Positions 10,011-17,037 of a stretch of 64,000 nt of DNA are shown in pieces. A program made the position numbers and the translations under genes. The notes under the pieces are model-generated. The model made no database searches, had not been told where the DNA came from, and saw only the letters and a list, made by a program, of their open reading frames with translations. Position 1 is the stretch's first letter. Each line of letters opens with the position of its first letter. This DNA is from Pseudomonas citri (lineage in GTDB: Bacteria > Pseudomonadota > Gammaproteobacteria > Pseudomonadales > Pseudomonadaceae), in the NCBI RefSeq assembly GCF_025336485.1, contig NZ_JAODAB010000014.1, forward strand, positions 62,001 to 126,000, given 5' to 3'.

Positions 10011-10781
10011 TCAGGCGTTTTCCAACAACCCATGTAACTCCATGAACTGCTGGGTCAGTTTATGCCGCGGGTCCAGATGGATCAGCGGCAGGCTGGCCTG
10101 GTGGGATTCGCGCATGCGCACGGAGCTGGTCAGGTACACCGGCAAGACCGGCAGGCCTTCGGCGATCAGTTCATCGAGGATCTGCTGCGGCAGGCTGGCA
10201 CGGGCCTGGAACTGGTTGACCACGATGCCTTCGACTTCCAGGCCTTCGTTATGGTCGTCCTTGAGCTCTTCGATCTCCGCCAACAGGCCATATAGCGCCT
10301 GCCGGGAAAAGCTGTCGCAATCGAAGGGGATCAGCACACGGTCGGCGGCGATCAACGCCGAAACCGCATAGAAATTCAGGGCCGGCGGGGTATCCAGGTA
10401 AATCCGGTCGTAATCCTCTTCCAACTCTTCAAGCAGTTTGCGCAGCTTGTTGATCTTGTGCTTCGCCTCGAGCTTGGGCTGCAGATCGGTCAATTCCGCG
10501 GTAGCGGTGATGACGTGCAGGTTGTCGAACGGCGTTTCGTAGATATCCACCTTGTTCTTCTTCGAGAAAGGCCCCGACGACAGGGTCTGCTTGAAGAAGT
10601 CGGCAATCCCCATGGGGATGTCATCGCCGGTCAGTCCCGTCAGGTACTGGGTGGAATTGGCCTGGGCATCCAGGTCCACCAGGAGCGTGCGATACCCCTC
10701 GCTGGCGCTGACTGCCGCCAGATTGCAGGCGATGCTGGACTTGCCCACGCCACCTTTCTGATTGAACACCACACGTCGCAT
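10011..10781 (-). CDS. ParA/MinD-family ATPase, stand-alone
   Basis: A 256-residue deviant-Walker ATPase: KGGVGKSS at residues 9-16, VDLDAQANSTQYLTG after the second strand, and YLDTPPALNF as switch region. The family moves plasmids, chromosomes or protein clusters on the nucleoid or membrane by ATP-dependent dimerisation. No ParB, McdB or parS-like partner is beside it, so the cargo is unknown. ATG 10781 is preceded by a strong GGAGG with 8 bases spacing; an earlier in-frame start at 10802 lacks this. It is divergent from the aryl polyene operon across a 351-base gap, but nothing in the sequence ties the two together functionally. Confidence 0.88.
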   Translation of the reverse strand: MRRVVFNQKGGVGKSSIACNLAAVSASEGYRTLLVDLDAQANSTQYLTGLTGDDIPMGIADFFKQTLSSGPFSKKNKVDIYETPFDNLHVITATAELTDLQPKLEAKHKINKLRKLLEELEEDYDRIYLDTPPALNFYAVSALIAADRVLIPFDCDSFSRQALYGLLAEIEELKDDHNEGLEVEGIVVNQFQARASLPQQILDELIAEGLPVLPVYLTSSVRMRESHQASLPLIHLDPRHKLTQQFMELHGLLENA

Positions 10782-11018
10782 GACAAAACCTCCGTGTATC
10801 AAAGATTACCGAGTGTAGTAGGCCGCGATACCGCTTCGCTACCTTCTACGTAGGAAGGACTACGGCAAACAGTGGCTTTCCCAATGACTCAGGCGTCAAT
10901 TCACTCAGAAAAGTACAGAAACAACTGACAGACAGGCTCGTGAGGATCGCAATAATGGTCCATGCCCCCATAGAGCGAACCAGCCAGTACATTTCGCTGG
11001 GCAAAATGTAACCAGTAT

Positions 11019-11047
11019 TTGCTACAAGCCAACCGCACCGGGATAAT
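11019..11047 (+). promoter_or_regulatory. Predicted sigma70 promoter of the aryl polyene operon
   Basis: TTGCTA (11019-11024), a 17-base spacer and GATAAT (11042-11047) sit 86 bases before the first operon gene. The predicted start near 11054 gives a leader of about 80 bases. The rest of the 10782-11132 gap holds no gene. It contains a small inverted repeat CCTTC-TACGTAG-GAAGG at 10842-10858 between the divergent ParA-like gene and this promoter. Confidence 0.45.
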
Positions 11048-11132
11048 GCGCGCCACTTGGGTCGCAAGACCATGCAGGGTTGGACGCGGGTCAAACCACT
11101 GGACCGTGACAATAAAAGCCCGCAGGGGTGGG

Positions 11133-11861
11133 ATGAAGTTTGTGATCAATTTCAGTATCGCCCAATGGCGCGCGTGGGCCCCTGGGCTCGAAAGCGTGGA
11201 CGACTGGCAGGCCTGGAGCCGGCAGCCGGTCGTATTGCCGGCCAGCGATGCCGCCCCCGACGTATCGTTCCTGCCCGCCATGCAGCGTCGGCGTCTCAGC
11301 CGTCTGGCGCGGATGGCCTTCAGTGTCGGCTGGCCGCTGGCCGAGGGCCGCGCGGACCTACCGTTGGTCTTTATTTCCCGCCACGGTGAAACCCCGCGCA
11401 CGTTCGAGATTCTCAAGGACCTGGCAGCCGACCAGCCCCTGTCGCCGACCCAGTTCAGCCTATCGGTGCACAACGCCGTGATCGGCCTGTGGTCGATCAT
11501 GCGTGGCGAAACCAGCGAGATGACGGCCCTGGCCGCCACCGGCGACGGGCTGGAGCACGGCGTGCTGGAAGCCGCCGCACTATTGAACGAAGGCTCACCC
11601 GCGGTGTTGCTGGTGATCACCGAGGAGCAACCTCCCGAAGTCTACGCACCGTGGGTCAATGACGTGCCGTTTCCCTACGCGATGGGCCTGCTGCTGACAC
11701 CAGGCGACGACTGGCAACTGGAACTGTCCGCACCGGACGGTCAAATGCCAGGCGGCGACTGGCCCCATGCCCTGGACCTGTTGCGTACGCTGCTAAACAA
11801 CGAAACCACCTGCCAACATGCCTGGAAGAATCGTGTATGGACCTGGCAACGCAACCGGTGA
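11133..11861 (+). CDS. apeC: Beta-ketoacyl synthase-like chain length factor (ApeC type)
   Basis: A 242-residue protein resembling the N-terminal half of ketosynthases (Ketoacyl-synt_2 type). It has the segment TQFSLSVHNAVIGLWSIMRGE where a ketosynthase would carry its nucleophile, but no Cys-His-His triad. In aryl polyene clusters this partner pairs with the active ketosynthase ApeO and is thought to set polyene length. It is the first gene of the operon and overlaps the next by 25 bases. ATG 11133 follows a GGGGTGGG purine stretch; the in-frame start at 11019 lies inside the predicted promoter. Confidence 0.8.
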   Translation: MKFVINFSIAQWRAWAPGLESVDDWQAWSRQPVVLPASDAAPDVSFLPAMQRRRLSRLARMAFSVGWPLAEGRADLPLVFISRHGETPRTFEILKDLAADQPLSPTQFSLSVHNAVIGLWSIMRGETSEMTALAATGDGLEHGVLEAAALLNEGSPAVLLVITEEQPPEVYAPWVNDVPFPYAMGLLLTPGDDWQLELSAPDGQMPGGDWPHALDLLRTLLNNETTCQHAWKNRVWTWQRNR

Positions 11862-12646
11862 CCGGTAAACATCGCGACGCCTACTACTGGCGCCTGCTCG
11901 CGACCGCCGCAAGCTTTGCCCTGTTCGGGCTAGGCGGGCTGTGCTTGCGCTTGCTGGTGTTTCCGTTGCTGTCCTGGCTGCCCGGTGATGCCCAGGCCCA
12001 GCGCCAACGGGCCCGCCGCACGGTCGGACGGTTGTTCTGGTTCTTCATCCGCTTCATGGCCCGCACCGGGGTGCTTACCTACCAGATCGAGGGCGCCGAA
12101 CGGCTCGGGCGCCCCGGCCAGATGATCATCGCCAACCACCCGTCGCTGATCGACGTGGTGTTCCTGATCGGGCTGGTGCGCGACGCCAATTGCGTGGTCA
12201 AGCAAAGCCTGTGGGACAATCCCTTTACCCGGGGCCCGCTGCGCTCGACCCAATACATCAGCAACGATGGCAGCATGGACATGCTCGATGCCGCCAGCGA
12301 GGCCCTTCAGAGTGGCCAGACCCTGATCGTGTTCCCCGAAGGCACGCGCACCCAGCCCGGCCAGGCACCGGCCTTCCATCGGGGGGCCGCGGCCATCGCC
12401 CTGCGGGGCGCGAAAACCCTGACGCCGGTGACCATCAAGGTCAGCCCCACGACCCTGACCAAGGCCGACCCCTGGTATCGCATTCCACGCCGCCGCGTGC
12501 ATTTCAGTTTCCATGTGGGTGCCGATATAGACCCACAGGCGTTCGCCGCGCTTGGCCCGCCACCCCAGGCATCACGCCGGCTCAACGACTTTTTGCATCA
12601 CTATTTCATCAAGGAGCTCGCCGAAGATGAGCGATCTGCACCGTGA
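11837..12646 (+). CDS. 1-acyl-sn-glycerol-3-phosphate acyltransferase (PlsC-like, ApeD position)
   Basis: A 269-residue membrane-associated acyltransferase. An N-terminal hydrophobic helix (about 24-48) precedes the NHPSLID motif (His101, Asp106), the HX4D catalytic pair of PlsC enzymes, and FPEGTR at 166-171 binds the phosphate-containing acceptor. In aryl polyene clusters this position is held by an acyltransferase presumed to place the polyene or a fatty acid on a lipid anchor. It overlaps apeC at the 5' end and the first ACP gene at the 3' end, implying translational coupling. Confidence 0.88.
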   Translation: MDLATQPVTGKHRDAYYWRLLATAASFALFGLGGLCLRLLVFPLLSWLPGDAQAQRQRARRTVGRLFWFFIRFMARTGVLTYQIEGAERLGRPGQMIIANHPSLIDVVFLIGLVRDANCVVKQSLWDNPFTRGPLRSTQYISNDGSMDMLDAASEALQSGQTLIVFPEGTRTQPGQAPAFHRGAAAIALRGAKTLTPVTIKVSPTTLTKADPWYRIPRRRVHFSFHVGADIDPQAFAALGPPPQASRRLNDFLHHYFIKELAEDERSAP

Positions 12647-12884
12647 CATCAAACAGCTGATCATCGACGCCCTCGGTCTGGAAGACATTGGCGTCGACGA
12701 CATCGGCGACCATCAGACCCTGTTCGGCGAAGGCCTGGGCCTGGACTCGGTGGATGCCCTGGAGCTTGGCCTGGCGATCCAGAAACAGTACGGCATCAAG
12801 ATCGATGCCGACGCCAAGGACACCCGTAACCATTTCAGCAACGTGGCAAGCCTTGCGGCCTTCGTCACTGCAAAACGCCCCTGA
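12627..12884 (+). CDS. apeE: Acyl carrier protein 1 of the aryl polyene operon
   Basis: An 85-residue acyl carrier protein with GLGLDSVDALEL; Ser41 would carry 4'-phosphopantetheine. Its acidic helix II and the region after it (QKQYGIKIDADAKDTRN) differ clearly from the second ACP, so the two are not recent duplicates. It probably shuttles the starter or growing polyene between the ligase, ketosynthases, reductase and dehydratase. It starts 20 bases before the stop of the acyltransferase gene. Confidence 0.9.
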   Translation: MSDLHRDIKQLIIDALGLEDIGVDDIGDHQTLFGEGLGLDSVDALELGLAIQKQYGIKIDADAKDTRNHFSNVASLAAFVTAKRP

Positions 12885-12896
12885 GAACACCGGACC

Positions 12897-13151
12897 ATGC
12901 AAACTCGTGACGACATTTTCAACACCCTGCGCGATGCCCTGGTCGAGCTTTTCGAGCTGGACCCTGAGCGTGTGACGCTGGAGTCGAACCTGTACCAGGA
13001 CCTGGAAATCGACAGCATCGATGCCGTCGACCTGATCGACCACATCAAGCGCCAGACCGGCAAGAAGATTGCCGCCGAGGAATTCAAGTCGGTACGCACC
13101 GTCAACGACGTGGTCGAGGCGGTCTATCGTCTGGTCCAACCGGCCGCATGA
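12897..13151 (+). CDS. apeF: Acyl carrier protein 2 of the aryl polyene operon
   Basis: An 84-residue acyl carrier protein with the phosphopantetheine motif LEIDSIDAVDLIDHI (Ser40). It is 12 bases after ACP1 and overlaps the next gene by ATGA. Two different ACPs in tandem are characteristic of aryl polyene clusters and suggest separate duties, such as starter loading versus elongation. Which does which is not visible in the sequence. Confidence 0.9.
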   Translation: MQTRDDIFNTLRDALVELFELDPERVTLESNLYQDLEIDSIDAVDLIDHIKRQTGKKIAAEEFKSVRTVNDVVEAVYRLVQPAA

Positions 13152-13693
13152 CCCGGCTGATCGGTCTCGGCCTGCTGCTGGCGGGCCTGCTGTACCCCTT
13201 TGCGGTGTATTTCGGCATGGAGCACTTCGCCCCGTGGCAGTTTGGCCTGCTGCTGGGTAGCCTGTGGCTGGCCCGGGCAGTGCTCGGCAAGGGCGGACCC
13301 GGCGGGCGCTGGATGGCAGCGACCGCCATCACCTTTTGTGTATTGCTGGCGTTGTTCGACAGCCCGCTGCTGTTGCGCTGGTATCCGGTGTTGATCAGCG
13401 CGTTCATGCTCGTGTTGTTCAGCTTGAGCCTGAAATACGGCCCGCCGATGATCGAACGCCTGGCTCGCCTGCGCGAACCGCAGTTGCCGGCCAAGGCCGT
13501 GGTGTATACCCGCCAGGTCACCGTGGCCTGGAGCATATTTTTCCTGTGCAACGGCTTGCTTGCCGCCGCCCTGACCCTGTGGGCGCCGCTGAGCTGGTGG
13601 ATGTTGTACACCGGCCTGATTTCCTACGGATTGATGGGGCTGATGTTTGCCATTGAATGGCTCATACGACAACGGGTAAGAGGCCGCCCATGA
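13148..13693 (+). CDS. Inner-membrane protein of aryl polyene operon (COG4648-like, ApeG position)
   Basis: A 181-residue, very hydrophobic protein with about six membrane helices and a conserved-looking loop between them (YGPPMIERLARLREPQLP). This matches the uncharacterised membrane protein found in aryl polyene clusters between the ACPs and the ligase. It has no recognisable catalytic motif. ATGA overlaps at both ends place it firmly in the operon. A role in membrane anchoring of the assembly enzymes or in lipid handling is inference only. Confidence 0.8.
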   Translation: MTRLIGLGLLLAGLLYPFAVYFGMEHFAPWQFGLLLGSLWLARAVLGKGGPGGRWMAATAITFCVLLALFDSPLLLRWYPVLISAFMLVLFSLSLKYGPPMIERLARLREPQLPAKAVVYTRQVTVAWSIFFLCNGLLAAALTLWAPLSWWMLYTGLISYGLMGLMFAIEWLIRQRVRGRP

Positions 13694-15369
13694 ATTGGAT
13701 ACCGCTTGAGCGCATGCTGCTCAAGGCCCTGCCGGAGCGCGCGGTCGCGGTCGAGCCGGGGTTGAATCACGCGCAACTGCGCGAAGCGGCGCTGTGCCTG
13801 GCCGCGGGCCTGCAAGCCCGTGGCGTGCGGCACGTGGCCGTGCACCTGGAGGACGCCGCCGACCTGGCCGTGGCCCTGCTGGGCGCCTGGCGCGCCGGGG
13901 TGCGCGTCTTGCTCCCGGCCGATCTGCAAGCGCAGACCCGCCAACGCTGGGCGGCGGACGTTGACCTGTGGCTGACCGACCAGCCCGGCGACACCCATCC
14001 CGGCGATTTGCAACAAACGCCCATGCCCCCCGCCGAACTGGACCTCGATCACTGCTGGCTGAGCCTGTGCACCTCCGGCTCCAGCGGCGAACCCAAGCGT
14101 ATCGAGAAAACCCTGCGGCAGTTGAACAACGAAGTCCACGCCCTGGAACAACTGTGGGGTGCCGACCTGGGCCCGGCCTGCATGATCGGCAGCGTGGCCG
14201 CCCAGCATATCTACGGACTGCTGTTTCGCGTGTTGTGGCCGCTGTGCGCCGGGCGCACGTTCATACGTCGGCAAATGGCGTTCCCGGAAGACCTGCAACG
14301 CGCCAGCCGCGAGCACCCGGCGTTCAGCTGGGTCGCCAGCCCGGCACTGCTCAAGCGCATGGGCGACAACCTCGACTGGCCGGCCTTGAGCAGCGTGCGC
14401 CGGGTGTTCTCCTCCGGCGGCGCCTTGCCGGCCGAGGCTGCGCACAGCTTGCAGCAGCGCCTGGGACAGTGGCCGACGGAAATTTTCGGTAGCTCGGAAA
14501 CCGGCGGCATCGCCTGGCGCCAGGGCGGCGGCTTGTGGCACCCCTTTGCCAACGTCGAGCTGAGCCAGGACAGCGACGGTGCCTTGCTGGTCGCATCGCC
14601 CTACTTGCCCGCCGGACATATCGAACACACCGCCGATGCGGTACGGATCAGCGAAGACGGGCGCTTTGAACTGCTCGGACGGCTGGACCGCATCGTCAAG
14701 CTCGAGGAAAAACGCATTTCCCTGCCGATGCTCGAACAGGCCTTGATCAGCCACGATTGGGTCAGCGAAGCGCGGCTGGGGGTGGTGCAGGAAAATCGCG
14801 CCTCCCTCGGCGCGCTGGTGGTGCTGAGCGAAACCGGTCTGCATGCCCTGCGCAACCTGGGTCGACGCGCGGTGACCGAGGCACTGCGCCGACACCTGGG
14901 CGGGCATTGCGAGCCCCTGGCCCTGCCACGCCGCTGGCGCTGGCTGCGGCAACTGCCCCTCAACGCCCAAGGCAAGCTGCCCCAAGCCGAAGTAGAAGCC
15001 CTGCTGCTCGCGCCGCGCCCCAAGACTGCGCATGTGCTGGAGCAAGTCGAAACCGACGGTGAATGGAGCCTGCAACTGGCCGTGCCTCCGGACCTGGCCT
15101 ACTTCAGCGGCCATTTCCCCACCGCGCCGGTGCTGCCGGGGGTGGTGCAGGTCGACTGGGCCGTGAACCTGGGCCGGCAACTGCTGGACCTGCCGCCCCG
15201 CTTCGTCGGCATGGAAGCGCTGAAGTTCCAGCAACTGATCCGCCCCGGCGACGAGATCCAACTGCACCTGCGCTTCGATCGCGAGCGCGGCAAGTTGTAC
15301 TTTGCCTATCGCAATGACACGGCGGCGTGTTCCAGTGGGCGGATTGTGTTGGGGGTGGGTGATGCATAA
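13690..15369 (+). CDS. apeH: Acyl-ACP ligase fused to a hotdog dehydratase-like domain (ApeH-ApeI)
   Basis: A 559-residue fusion. Residues 1 to about 435 form an AMP-forming adenylation enzyme with CTSGSSGEPK (about 125-135), IFGSSETGG (about 264-272), GRLDRIVKLEEK (about 328-340) and the C-terminal catalytic lysine in NAQGKLPQ. It should activate the aromatic starter acid and load it on an ACP. From about 445 to the end is a FabA/FabZ-like hotdog domain with YFSGHFPTAPVLPGVVQVDW, in which the usual acidic residue after PGV is Asp. In the enterobacterial cluster the ligase (ApeH) and the dehydratase partner (ApeI) are separate proteins, so this is a natural fusion. It starts by ATGA overlap and overlaps the next gene by 8 bases. 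Confidence 0.9.
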   Translation: MNWIPLERMLLKALPERAVAVEPGLNHAQLREAALCLAAGLQARGVRHVAVHLEDAADLAVALLGAWRAGVRVLLPADLQAQTRQRWAADVDLWLTDQPGDTHPGDLQQTPMPPAELDLDHCWLSLCTSGSSGEPKRIEKTLRQLNNEVHALEQLWGADLGPACMIGSVAAQHIYGLLFRVLWPLCAGRTFIRRQMAFPEDLQRASREHPAFSWVASPALLKRMGDNLDWPALSSVRRVFSSGGALPAEAAHSLQQRLGQWPTEIFGSSETGGIAWRQGGGLWHPFANVELSQDSDGALLVASPYLPAGHIEHTADAVRISEDGRFELLGRLDRIVKLEEKRISLPMLEQALISHDWVSEARLGVVQENRASLGALVVLSETGLHALRNLGRRAVTEALRRHLGGHCEPLALPRRWRWLRQLPLNAQGKLPQAEVEALLLAPRPKTAHVLEQVETDGEWSLQLAVPPDLAYFSGHFPTAPVLPGVVQVDWAVNLGRQLLDLPPRFVGMEALKFQQLIRPGDEIQLHLRFDRERGKLYFAYRNDTAACSSGRIVLGVGDA

Positions 15370-16096
15370 CCCCTGCGCCGTCATCCCGGTCTACAACCAC
15401 GAAACCGCCATTTCAGCGGTGGTCCAGGCGTTGCTCGCCAACGGCCTGCCATGCGTGCTGGTGGATGACGCCAGCAGCCCGGCCTGCGCCGCCGTGCTGG
15501 AGCGGCTGGCCGAGAACGAAGGTGTTCACCTGGTCCGGCTCGCGGTCAACCAGGGCAAGGGCGGGGCGGTGATGACCGGCCTGCGCGAGGCCTCGCGCCT
15601 GGGTTTCAGCCACGCTTTGCAGGTGGACGCCGACGGCCAGCACGACCTGGGCGACGTGAAGACCTTCATCGAGCAATCGCGCGCTCACCCGGATGCATTG
15701 ATCTGCGGTTATCCGCGCTATGACGCCAGCGTGCCGAAAGGCCGCCTGTATGCCCGCTACCTGACCCACGTCATGGTCTGGATCAACAGCCTGTCCTTGC
15801 AAATCCGCGACTCCATGTGCGGCTTTCGGGTCTACCCCCTGCCGCCGACCCTGGCGCTGATCGACTCGACGAACATCGGCAAGCGCATGGATTTCGACTC
15901 CGACATCCTCGTGCGCCTGGCCTGGCGCAACCAGCCGATGCGCTGGCTGCACACCCGGGTGCATTACCCCCAGGACGGCGTTTCGCACTTTCGCCTGTTC
16001 CACGACAACGTGCTGATTTCCAGCATGCACACCCGGTTGTTCTTCGGCATGTTGCTGCGTTTGCCCCTGATTCTCTGGCGACGGTGGCGGACATGA
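15362..16096 (+). CDS. Family 2 glycosyltransferase of aryl polyene operon
   Basis: A 244-residue GT-A glycosyltransferase without membrane anchor loops. The N-terminus CAVIPVYNHE is the nucleotide-sugar binding start, and DADGQHD (Asp89, Asp91) is the metal-binding DXD. It resembles dolichol-phosphate mannose synthase-like members. In enterobacterial aryl polyene clusters this domain is, as I recall, joined to an acyltransferase in one protein (ApeJ); here the two are adjacent genes sharing an ATGA overlap. It probably adds a sugar during the step that anchors the polyene in the outer membrane. Confidence 0.88.
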   Translation: MHNPCAVIPVYNHETAISAVVQALLANGLPCVLVDDASSPACAAVLERLAENEGVHLVRLAVNQGKGGAVMTGLREASRLGFSHALQVDADGQHDLGDVKTFIEQSRAHPDALICGYPRYDASVPKGRLYARYLTHVMVWINSLSLQIRDSMCGFRVYPLPPTLALIDSTNIGKRMDFDSDILVRLAWRNQPMRWLHTRVHYPQDGVSHFRLFHDNVLISSMHTRLFFGMLLRLPLILWRRWRT

Positions 16097-17037
16097 GCCT
16101 TCAGGCAGACAAGCAGCACTGGGCCGACCGCCAGGAGCGCGGCAGTTTCTGGCTGATGAAACTCACCGCATTCGCCGCGAAGGTGCTCGGCCGGCGCCTG
16201 CTGACGCCGCTGTTGTACGGCATCGTCCTGTATTTCTTCATTTTCGGCCGCAGTGCCCGGCACGCGGCCTGGCAATACCAGCAACGCCTGGCCGACTGGA
16301 GCGCACGCCCCGAGCTGCGCCCGACGCACCGGCGGGTGTTCGGGCAGTTCATGGCCTTTGCCGACTCGCTGCTGGACAAGCTCGACGTCTGGAACGGCAA
16401 GCTGAGCATCGAACAGATCGAAATCGTCGACCCGGCGCTGCTGCGCAATCACCTGCGCGACGCCCGCGGACAAATGCTGGTGGGCGCGCACCTGGGCAAC
16501 CTGGAGATGTGCCGGGCCCTGGCCGAGCTGGGCGAAAAAGTCACCATGAACGTGCTGGTACACACCAAGCACGCCGAGCAGTTCAACCGCTTGCTGGGCG
16601 AAGCCGGTGCCACCCACCTGCGGCTGATCCAGGTCAGCGAGCTGGACCCGGTGATCATGTTGCAACTGAGCGAACGCCTGGAACGCGGCGAGTGGCTGGC
16701 GATTGCCGGTGACCGCGTGCCGCTGCACGGCGGGCGCAGCGTGACCGTGGATTTCATGGGCCACCCGGCCGCATTTCCCCAAGGCCCCTGGCTGCTGGCC
16801 GGTCTGCTGAAATGCCCGGTCAACCTGCTGATGTGCCTCAAGCATGAGGGGCGCTACCGCGTCACCCTCGAACCGTTCGCCGATGCCGTGACGTGGAAAC
16901 GCAACGAGCGCGAATCCGTGATCGCCCACTGGACCGGCCGCTACGCCGATCGCCTGGCGCACTACTGCCTCCAGGGCCCCCAACAGTGGTTCAACTTTTA
17001 CCCTTTCTGGAAGACCGATGACGATGCCCACTCTTGA
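16093..17037 (+). CDS. LpxL/HtrB-like lipid acyltransferase of aryl polyene operon
   Basis: A 314-residue inner-membrane acyltransferase of the lipid A biosynthesis type. There is one N-terminal hydrophobic helix (about 32-52), then GAHLGNLEMCRAL with His133 and Glu138 as the HX4(D/E) catalytic pair, and IAGDRVPLHGGRS further on. It would use an acyl-ACP, plausibly the aryl polyene itself, to acylate a glycolipid. It follows the glycosyltransferase by ATGA overlap and overlaps the lyase gene by 20 bases. Together with that glycosyltransferase it corresponds to the two halves of ApeJ. Confidence 0.87.
   Translation: MSLQADKQHWADRQERGSFWLMKLTAFAAKVLGRRLLTPLLYGIVLYFFIFGRSARHAAWQYQQRLADWSARPELRPTHRRVFGQFMAFADSLLDKLDVWNGKLSIEQIEIVDPALLRNHLRDARGQMLVGAHLGNLEMCRALAELGEKVTMNVLVHTKHAEQFNRLLGEAGATHLRLIQVSELDPVIMLQLSERLERGEWLAIAGDRVPLHGGRSVTVDFMGHPAAFPQGPWLLAGLLKCPVNLLMCLKHEGRYRVTLEPFADAVTWKRNERESVIAHWTGRYADRLAHYCLQGPQQWFNFYPFWKTDDDAHS

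Noticed and set aside
10011..10781. Plasmid or chromosome partition locus
   Set aside because: Only the ParA-like ATPase is present; no ParB-like gene or clustered parS-like repeats were seen.
10846..11620. Minus-strand frames upstream of and opposite apeC
   Set aside because: They cross the predicted operon promoter and the apeC coding sequence; no domains.
13624..15384. Antisense frame of 586 codons opposite the ligase fusion gene
   Set aside because: Gln/Gly-rich shadow of a gene with intact adenylation motifs.
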